Under the pieces are notes generated by a model. That model did not search any database and was not told the origin of the DNA. It saw nothing but the letters and a program-made list of their open reading frames with translations. Made by a program: the position numbers and the translations under genes. Positions 1-5,454 of a stretch of 6,214 nt of DNA are shown here, piece by piece. This DNA is from Cytophagales bacterium. GTDB lineage: Bacteria; Bacteroidota; Bacteroidia; Cytophagales; Cyclobacteriaceae. Positions within the stretch are counted from its first letter, which is position 1, and each line of letters begins with the position of its first letter. The stretch lies in the NCBI GenBank assembly GCA_027317105.1, contig DAHVFH010000202.1, positions 1 through 6,214 on the forward strand, read 5' to 3'.

Positions 1-358
1 ACATAACCTGCATTGTGCTTAGAGAGCTTGTAAACAAATCCGCGCAGATATGCTGGACTTCCGGCCTATGTTCACTCATCACCTCTGATAAGTGAATCCC
101 TAATGGGCTGACTTCTGAAACCCCAAACTCTTTATTTAATCCAATAGTCTCATCAAAACTGATTTTAAAATAAAAACAGGCTTTTATGAGAAAATCCAAT
201 GGAGCCATTCTACTCCCATTGACATAGTTAAGCAATGAGCTGCGATCAATCCCAAGAATTGTAGCTAAGTGTCCTCTCTTCAATCCAGATCCATCCACCG
301 CCACCTTCAGGGTCGATGCAACCTTTGCAAGAGCTTCGGTCAATTTCTCTCTTTCCAT
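1..358 (-). CDS. XRE-family helix-turn-helix transcriptional regulator (C-terminus cut by window edge)
   Basis: This is a probable DNA-binding repressor. The minus strand is open from ATG at 358-356 to the window edge, giving 119 visible residues beginning MEREKLTEALAKVA. Residues ~26-65 form a typical Cro/C1-type (HTH_3) unit: LKRGHLATILGIDRSSLLNY is the helix-turn-helix, followed by VNGSRMAPLDFLIKACFYF, with the usual N-G-x-R and hydrophobic spacing. Residues ~70-119 are a helical tail of unknown role. The next gene runs away from it, so the two share an upstream region containing GTYGACAA repeats and phased AATTGT units, which makes autoregulation likely (inference). It may be host DNA flanking the transposition operon, or the element's own regulator; the window does not decide. 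The HTH assignment is firm. Ligand, partner and full length are unknown. Confidence 0.8.
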   Translation of the reverse strand, partial: MEREKLTEALAKVASTLKVAVDGSGLKRGHLATILGIDRSSLLNYVNGSRMAPLDFLIKACFYFKISFDETIGLNKEFGVSEVSPLGIHLSEVMSEHRPEVQHICADLFTSSLSTMQVM

Positions 359-362
359 AGAT

Positions 363-381
363 GTCGACAAACGTAGGCAAT
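363..381 (+). repeat. Imperfect direct repeat, copy 1 (GTYGACAAWYGTAGGYAAT)
   Basis: GTCGACAAACGTAGGCAAT matches the sequence at 404-422 at 15 of 19 positions. The copies start 41 bp apart, about four helical turns. This copy begins with the perfect palindrome TGTCGACA (362-369) and lies just upstream of the XRE start codon. It could be an operator for the XRE protein, or a transposase binding site at an element end, since ends beginning TGT and carrying ~20-bp repeated sites are typical of Tn7/TniA-type elements. The sequence alone does not separate these options. Confidence 0.5.
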
Positions 382-399
382 GGCCGATTTAAATGTCAT

Positions 400-426
400 A
401 ATTGTTGACAATTGTAGGTAATTGTA
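400..426 (+). promoter_or_regulatory. Three AATTGT units phased at 10 bp; candidate operator
   Basis: AATTGT occurs at 400-405, 410-415 and 420-425, each exactly 10 bp after the last, so all three face the same side of the helix. The first two bases of the second unit also complete a 14-bp inverted repeat (400-413, AATTGT-TG-ACAATT). Direct phasing plus a dyad suits cooperative binding of a regulator or transposase. It overlaps the candidate -7 box of the XRE promoter. The binding protein is unknown; the adjacent XRE regulator is the simplest candidate. Confidence 0.45.
404..422 (+). repeat. Imperfect direct repeat, copy 2
   Basis: GTTGACAATTGTAGGTAAT is the partner of the copy at 363-381, with four differences: C/T, A/T, C/T and C/T. 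It contains TTGACA (405-410), which in many bacteria would be a -35 hexamer for a rightward promoter; a weak ACTAAT lies 17 bp further on (428-433). If the host is a Bacteroidota member, that reading is weak, and a protein-binding role is more likely. Confidence 0.5.
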
Positions 427-439
427 AACTAATTTCAAA
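409..439 (-). promoter_or_regulatory. Candidate Bacteroidota-type promoter for the XRE gene
   Basis: Read on the minus strand, TTTG (439-436) is followed after 19 bp by TACAATTG (416-409). This matches the Bacteroidota pattern TTTG / TAnnTTTG at five of six fixed positions of the -7 box. Transcription would start near 402-404, leaving an untranslated leader of about 45 nt before the ATG at 358. The -7 box sits inside the repeat array, as expected for an autorepressed promoter. It is a pattern match only; short AT-rich boxes arise easily by chance. Confidence 0.3.
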
Positions 440-528
440 TTTTGCAACGATTTTATTTGCTTTTGTCACAATAAACTCAAGAAATTTAACCCAGTGAGCT
501 CAAAATCTACTGAAGAAGTAAAGGCTAG

Positions 529-792
529 ATTCCGTTTTTCGATTTACTAGAAGGCATTTTAACCAGAACCATTTTCTTAAACTATATAGAAAACTATTTT
601 TTGAACTACCAAGGCCAAGTTCAAATTAGGGGTGAAACGCTGTTATACTATGGGTTCAATTTGGATGCCCTTCGAGTCGATTATTGGAAATTAAATTCAG
701 AACGATTCTTAAGAGTGACGTGAGTATCTAATGAACACGTAGAAAACTTCACCAGATGGCTTGCGCAGTTAAAAAAGGATTACAAACTATGA
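529..792 (+). pseudogene. Broken fragment related to the N-terminus of the downstream transposase
   Basis: No ATG-initiated gene lies here, but the frame starting at 529 is open to a TGA at 721-723, and the same frame then runs on to a second TGA at 790-792. Its translation at 589-702 aligns without gaps to the start of the downstream transposase. NYFLNYQ...IRGETLLYYGFNLD pairs with GYFIIYQ...IRYDALFYFGLNLD, with about 12 identities in the first 26 residues plus several conservative changes. The DNA is much more diverged than a recent duplication would be. After the first stop the frame still reads as hydrophilic protein-like sequence (VSNEHVENFTRWLAQLKKDY), and its final TGA overlaps the ATG at 789 as ATGA. 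The best reading is a decayed gene for a related small protein or a second transposase, interrupted by an in-frame stop and possibly by a frame change near 535-545. A live gene with an unusual start or stop readthrough is less likely. Confidence 0.45.
775..780 (+). promoter_or_regulatory. Shine-Dalgarno-like site supporting the transposase start at 789
   Basis: AAGGAT lies 8 nt before the ATG at 789, while the earlier in-frame ATG at 756 has no such site. Together with the ATGA overlap (TGA 790-792) and the alignment to the upstream fragment, this favours 789 as the true start. If ribosome binding in this host is not Shine-Dalgarno dependent, the argument weakens. Confidence 0.35.
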
Positions 793-2942
793 AGGGATAT
801 TTCATAATCTATCAAAATCGGGCTCTTATAAGATATGATGCCCTTTTCTATTTTGGGCTTAACCTCGATACAGTTCACGAAATACTCAAAACAAAAGATG
901 AATCGTGCTGGGACTTTGTATACCAAGCATATGACAATGTACAACATCGATACATATTTATTGACACAATCCCGGTTAACGTCAGGGAAAAATTCCAAAT
1001 CCCGGAACCAGAAGAAATTCTTAGAAATGAAAATAGAAAGGAAATTGATTTAGATGATTGTAAAAATCAACAAGTCGCTTCACTTAAACTTTTCATCGCG
1101 CATGAATATAAAATGTACATGCTTGAAGAAGACGAAGGCAACAGTACATATTTTGTTGGCTACATTGAAAAGGGATTTAGTCAAGAGCAATCAAAAATTC
1201 TAAGCAGGACCCGTGGCATTCTGTTAATATGCCTAAGGTTAAAAAAAGATTACTCGATTGAATTAATCTATGAAGCACTTTTACAACTCAAGGATGAGAA
1301 CAAGGACAATACGAAATATTTCATAGCCTATGATCTCAAATCATTACGAACATTCTACGATCACTTAAGCGGAAATTCTAACGATGATATTGACAGCATT
1401 ATAATACATGGCTTGACTGGAAAACCTGGTAATAGAAAATCAATTTGTGATGAGACTGAAAAATTAGTTGTTCAGCTTTTACAACATTTCAATCAACTCT
1501 CTGATAAGGTCGTGACGAATTATGCCAATACCATAATAAAGGCCCACCCTGATAAGTACAACCACGGCAAGATAATTTCGCGGCAAAAGGTCAATCAGAT
1601 CAAAAATGGCAATCATAAGAATTTAATTAAAGCGGCGATTCATGGGAATCAATGGATCAGGGACAATTTCATTCCAGATGTCCACAGGGAATCGACAAAA
1701 TTTGCTCTTGACAGGGTTGAGATCGATTTTACAAAGGTTCATGCCGCAATGGTGGATGATCACGAAAAAAAAGTAAAAAAATTTATTTGCAGAATTAAGG
1801 ACGATTATTCTAAAGCAATTTTAGGTGAATCCTCAGGCCGAAGTGAAAGCTTTGATTTGTTTCAAATAGCGTTCAGAAAGATGCTCAGTAAGACCGGAAA
1901 TCGGCTGCCTGCAGAATTGGTTTATGATAAATCACCAGCTTTCGAGTCGGCGGAATTTCAAAGGATAAAAGAGTTCCTAAATAGTTTAAAGGTTGAGACA
2001 ACACTGACTAGAAATTGTCAAGCGAAGGGAGGGATAGAATCTCATTTTAAAACGTTGTTGGAAGTTTACATGCCCCAATACGTTGGTTCATTAGGTGGTA
2101 ACATTGCATCTACAAAGAAGCATCGGCCTAGACACGAAATTCTTGTCCTATTTGAAAAAAAAGACTACATGGAAGAGGAATTTGAGTGGGAAAAAATCTT
2201 GGAGAAGATGAACAATGTATACAACGCTACCCAATCATCCAGCAAAGAATTATCACCAATCCTCAAGTACCACCATTCCGAGAAACCTCACTCAATTCAG
2301 ATCGAAGAAAAATATGTCGCTTATCTCTCGTGGCATCATGCACATCGGAAATTTTCACAAGCTGAATTTCTAGTCCCGTTTGATGGGATGGACTATTTCT
2401 TCGGATGGACTCCTAATGAAATTACTGGTTCCAATGAAAAACAAAAGTTTGTGACTGAAAGGGTAGGGGATACCTTTGATCTCTACATGAACCCAGTCCG
2501 GCCCAATTCCATTCACGTATTTGAATTAGGGACACTCCGATATGTGATGCAATTTCCTTTGAAAGAACGACTCTATGGCAACAGGATAGATCAAAAAATA
2601 GACCCTTCTAGAAGGGTAAAACTGTTAGAATTCCTAAGACAGAGAAGCTTGATGGAAAAGAATCTTAAAAAATTGATTAGCGAAATATCAAGAGATGTTG
2701 AAAAGACTTTAGGCGCTGATTTATCAACGGTGATCAAAGAAATTCAAAAAGAAAAGAATTCAAGCGGCAAAAAAGGTGAAGTCCTTGATAAAATTCTTGA
2801 AATCATCCAGAATCGTGACGTCACTAAGATTGATCCGTTTAAGTCCACCTCTCTGCAGAGGCCTATGAAAAAAGCAGGGCCAAGGACAGTTTTCAAACCA
2901 TTTAAAATAAGGCACAACGGTAATGGAAAACGACCTTTATAA
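789..2942 (+). CDS. DDE (RNase H-fold) transposase, TnsB/TniA/MuA-like
   Basis: This is the likely strand-transfer enzyme of a transposon: it would bind the ends, cut the 3' strands and join them to target DNA. The protein has 717 residues from ATG 789, or 728 from an upstream ATG at 756. Residues 1-~190 are a family-specific region. A helix-turn-helix-like segment follows (~208-290, beginning GLTGKPGNRKS). The catalytic core is complete: D313 in VEIDFTKVH, D380 in ELVYDKSPAF and E417 in KGGIESHFKT, with the 36-residue D-E gap usual for this superfamily. Residues ~505-590 resemble the beta-barrel found after the core in Mu/TniA proteins. A charged helical segment (~600-665) and a basic tail ending NGKRPL follow; in TnsB such tails contact TnsC. 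It is larger than IS21 IstA and close in size to TnsB. The stop lies 20 nt inside the next gene, so the two are probably translationally coupled. No frameshift or catalytic loss is seen. Superfamily is firm; exact subfamily is not. Confidence 0.88.
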   Translation: MKGYFIIYQNRALIRYDALFYFGLNLDTVHEILKTKDESCWDFVYQAYDNVQHRYIFIDTIPVNVREKFQIPEPEEILRNENRKEIDLDDCKNQQVASLKLFIAHEYKMYMLEEDEGNSTYFVGYIEKGFSQEQSKILSRTRGILLICLRLKKDYSIELIYEALLQLKDENKDNTKYFIAYDLKSLRTFYDHLSGNSNDDIDSIIIHGLTGKPGNRKSICDETEKLVVQLLQHFNQLSDKVVTNYANTIIKAHPDKYNHGKIISRQKVNQIKNGNHKNLIKAAIHGNQWIRDNFIPDVHRESTKFALDRVEIDFTKVHAAMVDDHEKKVKKFICRIKDDYSKAILGESSGRSESFDLFQIAFRKMLSKTGNRLPAELVYDKSPAFESAEFQRIKEFLNSLKVETTLTRNCQAKGGIESHFKTLLEVYMPQYVGSLGGNIASTKKHRPRHEILVLFEKKDYMEEEFEWEKILEKMNNVYNATQSSSKELSPILKYHHSEKPHSIQIEEKYVAYLSWHHAHRKFSQAEFLVPFDGMDYFFGWTPNEITGSNEKQKFVTERVGDTFDLYMNPVRPNSIHVFELGTLRYVMQFPLKERLYGNRIDQKIDPSRRVKLLEFLRQRSLMEKNLKKLISEISRDVEKTLGADLSTVIKEIQKEKNSSGKKGEVLDKILEIIQNRDVTKIDPFKSTSLQRPMKKAGPRTVFKPFKIRHNGNGKRPL

Positions 2943-3675
2943 CGAGGATTATTTTGATTTCAAACGACTGGCAATCGATGAGAGGTTCATTAAAACAACT
3001 ACAGCAAATTGCACCTATGCATACGATACCTGTTTGAGTGCCGCTTCGACACTGAAGTGCATAGGGTTAATTAATGAAACCGGATATGGCGTACGCACGG
3101 GAATTGAAGATTTTATTAAACGCACGAGATACAAATATTATTACGGAATCCGCACCAAAACAAAGCGGCTAAAAAAAATCTTGACTGAGTTTCTGTATGT
3201 AGACATTCCTATTTTTATAAAACTACACTCTACGCATGAGGATTACTTGGTAAACGCAATAGGGCATCTGTTCAGGAATGAAACCAAAAGAAAAAGGCTA
3301 ATAATCATTTACAACGCCGAGAATCTTTCTTTACGTGAATATGGAGTAGTTTGCAGACTTGTAGAGGAAATTAAACGGCATGCAGGTGTAGTACTATCAA
3401 TTAATGCTTCAAAATTTAGGAAGCTGCAGATTTGGTCAACGAAACATTCAGAGATTAGTAATTTTCTCGCTTGCTTTATTTGGGAAGAACTGCCACCGCC
3501 AGACGCACGAGAATTGGGGCAGCATTGCCTTTCAAGGGGCATTCTCGGAAAAAAAATTATTGATCGGCTGATTAATCGAGCAAGTGATTTCAGGATTCTG
3601 AATATGGAGATAAATAAATTACGAGGCCTGTTAGTGGATAAAGGCTATCTAACATTGGACCAGTCGACAAAATGA
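2923..3675 (+). CDS. Degenerate AAA+ transposition regulator, MuB/TnsC/TniB-like, with lost Walker residues
   Basis: Position and fold pattern match the AAA+ partner that links a DDE transposase to target DNA. The 250-residue length suits IstB/MuB/TniB. The P-loop region reads GLINETGYGVRTG (residues 48-60): two glycines of GxxGxGKT remain, but the lysine is replaced (V57 or R58 depending on alignment). The Walker B strand reads LIIIYNAENLS (126-136). It aligns with the usual hhhhDEAxxLS, so the Asp is Tyr130 and the Glu is Asn131, while the AxNLS context is kept. A later segment (FIWEELPPPDARELGQHC, from 185) resembles the post-sensor region of TnsC-type proteins. ATP binding and hydrolysis are therefore doubtful, yet the 753-nt frame is intact and tightly packed in the operon, which argues for a retained structural role. 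The start overlaps the transposase end by 20 nt, and the TGA overlaps the next ATG. AAA+ ancestry rests on motif context, not on a search. Confidence 0.7.
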   Translation: MENDLYNEDYFDFKRLAIDERFIKTTTANCTYAYDTCLSAASTLKCIGLINETGYGVRTGIEDFIKRTRYKYYYGIRTKTKRLKKILTEFLYVDIPIFIKLHSTHEDYLVNAIGHLFRNETKRKRLIIIYNAENLSLREYGVVCRLVEEIKRHAGVVLSINASKFRKLQIWSTKHSEISNFLACFIWEELPPPDARELGQHCLSRGILGKKIIDRLINRASDFRILNMEINKLRGLLVDKGYLTLDQSTK

Positions 3676-4160
3676 AATTGTTGAATTTCAATTTGATAAA
3701 ATCAGAGATATCGATGATGATCAATGAGACCCGAGAATTCTTCATTGTTTGCAGTTATAGCACCGAAATTACCAGCGTTGAGGTATTTGAATTCATAAGA
3801 CTTATAGAGCGCGGCGTTAAGATTAAATTGGTCTTAGGAAAGGAACTTCCTGATAAAGTTTTACACAAACTTGAAAACTTGTACAATATTGGCGTGTATC
3901 ATCTTCCTGGGCTGCATGCAAAGGTCTATTTGAACGAGACGTCTGCAATAATTACATCATGTAATTTTGGGCGGTTAACATTGCAAAAATTAATAGAGTC
4001 CGGCGTTTTTTATCAACGAAAGGACTACAGAAAGGAATACACATTGCTAGAATCACAAGTGATGGAATTAGTTGGACAATCGAAGACCATATTACCAATT
4101 CTTCCTTTTAAACCAGATAAGTCGATTGATCTAAAAGATTATTTGATAACAGATGATTAA
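3672..4160 (+). CDS. Small single-HKD phospholipase D-like protein, probable nuclease
   Basis: This 162-residue protein has one PLD-type phosphodiesterase motif: HAKVYLNETSAIITSCNF at residues 82-99. His82 and Lys84 form HxK, Glu89 stands where the family Asp usually is, and S96-C97-N98 matches the S-x-N that follows. The N-terminal half (FFIVCSYSTEITSVEVFEFI, then GVKIKLVLG) shows the beta-alpha-beta start of PLD nucleases. Proteins of this size, such as Nuc and the catalytic domain of BfiI, act as dimers with one HKD motif from each subunit and cut DNA without metal. No signal peptide or membrane segment is visible, so it should be cytoplasmic. It starts at an ATGA overlap with the AAA+ gene, implying coupled translation and a shared process. 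In a transposition operon without TnsA, second-strand cutting at the ends is an attractive role, but that is inference. The Asp-to-Glu change leaves its activity uncertain. Confidence 0.75.
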   Translation: MKLLNFNLIKSEISMMINETREFFIVCSYSTEITSVEVFEFIRLIERGVKIKLVLGKELPDKVLHKLENLYNIGVYHLPGLHAKVYLNETSAIITSCNFGRLTLQKLIESGVFYQRKDYRKEYTLLESQVMELVGQSKTILPILPFKPDKSIDLKDYLITDD

Positions 4161-4217
4161 CAAAGAACCTCAAACCTTTCTGTGGCAGATTTGTAAGAAA
4201 TATATACCCGATGAAAT
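4161..4217 (+). other. 57-bp gap inside the operon
   Basis: This is the only untranslated gap in the four-gene run. It shows no clear hairpin, promoter or strong Shine-Dalgarno site. A second ATG at 4211 lies in another frame and is not used by the downstream protein. Continued transcription into the next gene is the simplest assumption. Confidence 0.4.
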
Positions 4218-5096
4218 ATGAACGAAGTCAAACTTTATATTGATCAATTAAAAACTCGCGGACTTGCGAAAGAGTCAATAAGACAATATAGTCTTGTTCT
4301 TTCATCATTTCAGAATTTTCTAAGCGAAAGAAAAGTAACTTTTGCTGAAGCCACATTTCAGGATATTTGTGGCTACCAGAAACTACTTATAAAAAGGACC
4401 TCAGCAAGAACTACTAACAAAGAAATGGGCATTATAAACATTTTCTACTGTTGGATGCTCAGCAAAGGATATGTGTTGCGTTGTCCATCTTCAAAGCTTC
4501 TAAGACTTAGGGAGAAGAAAATTCAGAGAGTGACTTTGTTACATGAAGAGTTATTTCTTTTTTATAAGTTGGTTAAAAATGATAAATCTGTAAAAATCGA
4601 AGATTTGACAATGCTGAATGTTCTCATTGGAACTGGTCTTAAGGGTGGTGAATTGTGCAACCTGAAGGTGTCCGACTTTATTGAACAAGGTGAAGTTGGT
4701 TTCTTCAGGTTACGAGGCTCCGATCGTATTAATGATCGTATAGTGAGCATGCCTGAATACACTAAGGAATCCGTCAGGCATTTTATAAAAGCAATGCAAT
4801 TAGGTTGTAAGAATGAAAATTGGATTTTCACAAATTCGCGCGGAAGGCAACTTAATAACCCAGTCGTATACAATAGGATAAGTAAAATGACATATGGTGC
4901 GATGGGCCTAAAAATTGGCCCTCGAATGTTGCGTGTCACTTTTGCAACTCACGCGATGAATGAGCAAAGAGTACCTTTAAAAGCTTTACAAATTCAAATG
5001 GGTTACAAGGAATTAGCCTCAACTACTTTTTGCGCCGAAAGGGTTACGCTAGATGTCATCAAAAAAAACTTTGATAAATGTCATCCGAGAGCCTAA
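4218..5096 (+). CDS. Catalytically inactivated tyrosine recombinase, TnsF-like candidate target selector
   Basis: The 292-residue protein has the full Xer/phage-integrase layout. Residues 1-~85 are the SAM-like core-binding domain (VKLYIDQLKTRGLAKESIRQ), and ~105-280 the catalytic fold. The catalytic residues are largely gone. In GTGLKGGEL (138-146) Arg I is Lys142. In GPRMLRVTFATH (234-245) the first His of HxxR is Arg236, while Arg II (Arg239) is kept. In MGYKELASTT (261-270) the His/Trp is Tyr263. The usual TTxxY is TTFCA, so Ala273 stands at the nucleophile, and no tyrosine exists after residue 263. DNA binding without recombination is the expected property. TnsF of Tn6022-like Tn7 elements is an inactivated tyrosine recombinase that selects comM as target; this gene sits beside TnsB- and TnsC-like genes in the same way. 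A decayed cointegrate resolvase is the alternative. Fold and residue loss are firm; the selector role is inferred. Confidence 0.82.
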   Translation: MNEVKLYIDQLKTRGLAKESIRQYSLVLSSFQNFLSERKVTFAEATFQDICGYQKLLIKRTSARTTNKEMGIINIFYCWMLSKGYVLRCPSSKLLRLREKKIQRVTLLHEELFLFYKLVKNDKSVKIEDLTMLNVLIGTGLKGGELCNLKVSDFIEQGEVGFFRLRGSDRINDRIVSMPEYTKESVRHFIKAMQLGCKNENWIFTNSRGRQLNNPVVYNRISKMTYGAMGLKIGPRMLRVTFATHAMNEQRVPLKALQIQMGYKELASTTFCAERVTLDVIKKNFDKCHPRA

Positions 5097-5233
5097 ATCC
5101 AACTAAACGTTACGTGGAAACAATAGGCCAAAGATCATGGCATCGGGACAAAAATATTTCTCCACGATCTTGGAATCCATTATTTTTCGGCGCCAGAGGA
5201 CAAGTCCAATGAATTGCCCGAGTGTGTCTCCGA

Positions 5234-5265
5234 TAAAATAGATCAAAAAGCGGCAAAATAGTTCA
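5234..5265 (+). repeat. Pair of 12-bp direct repeats spaced 20 bp
   Basis: TAAAATAGATCA (5234-5245) and CAAAATAGTTCA (5254-5265) agree at 10 of 12 positions and start 20 bp apart, about two helical turns. A looser AAATAG occurs again at 5315-5320. The spacing suits adjacent protein-binding sites, such as transposase sites at an element end, but the sequences are AT-rich and chance is not excluded. Confidence 0.35.
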
Positions 5266-5370
5266 TAGAAGTTATTTGGTATTGGATTCTATGCGTTTTG
5301 ATATGAAAACGTGTAAATAGGTATGTAAATCATTATTAATCAATGTATTGCATATTCTATCATGGCAATT

Positions 5371-5390
5371 CTGCTGATTTAATTTAGCAG
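5371..5390. other. Short hairpin downstream of the sigma gene
   Basis: CTGCTGA and TTAGCAG can pair (seven pairs including one G-T) around a 6-nt loop. It lies about 65 nt beyond the stop codon of the leftward sigma gene. No T-run follows on either strand, so it is a weak terminator candidate at best. Confidence 0.25.
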
Positions 5391-5454
5391 TTCCAGTGCG
5401 TCAGGAACTTAGCGAGGAAAGAGTTATATAATTTATATTATGTTAAATAATTGA

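Larger units (their letters stand above)
5097..5454. other. Intergenic region between convergent operon and sigma gene; possible element end
   Basis: These 358 bp hold no gene I can support. They contain a 12-bp direct repeat pair (5234-5265), a sequence resembling the left repeats in inverted orientation (5213-5228), a short hairpin (5371-5390) and an AT palindrome (5426-5438). A minus-strand frame open from 5288 to 5103 encodes a hydrophobic peptide without an early ATG and is not called. If the operon belongs to a short element, its right end should lie here, but no ACA terminus matching a TGT end, and no clear target duplication, was found. Confidence 0.4.

Noticed and set aside
592..600. 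AACTATTTT, the reverse complement of AAAATAGTT at 5255-5263
   Set aside because: It is a 9-bp AT-rich match, and the left copy lies within the decayed coding fragment, so chance is the best explanation for a terminal inverted repeat here.
756..788. Upstream in-frame ATG for the transposase
   Set aside because: No ribosome-binding site precedes it. The segment overlaps a different frame that reads as protein, and homology to the upstream fragment begins only after the ATG at 789. It remains a possible alternative start.
3664..3672. GTCGACAAA, identical to the start of the left repeat
   Set aside because: Only 9 bp match, it lies inside coding sequence at a gene overlap, and flanking bases do not continue the match.
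4562..4939. Long minus-strand open frame opposite the recombinase-fold gene
   Set aside because: It is the antisense shadow of a clear tyrosine-recombinase-fold gene and shows no family motif. The same holds for minus-strand frames at 780-998 and 3309-3542 and the plus-strand frame at 835-1053.
5103..5288. Minus-strand open frame of about 62 codons with hydrophobic content (FIGDTLGQFIGLVLWRRK)
   Set aside because: It has no ATG before its middle, no ribosome-binding site and no recognised family, and its length is within chance for AT-rich DNA. It might be a gene remnant, but I cannot support that.
5426..5438. AT-only palindrome ATATAA-T-TTATAT near the sigma gene stop
   Set aside because: Such palindromes are common in AT-rich spacers. 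It is too weak in pairing for a terminator and has no supporting context.
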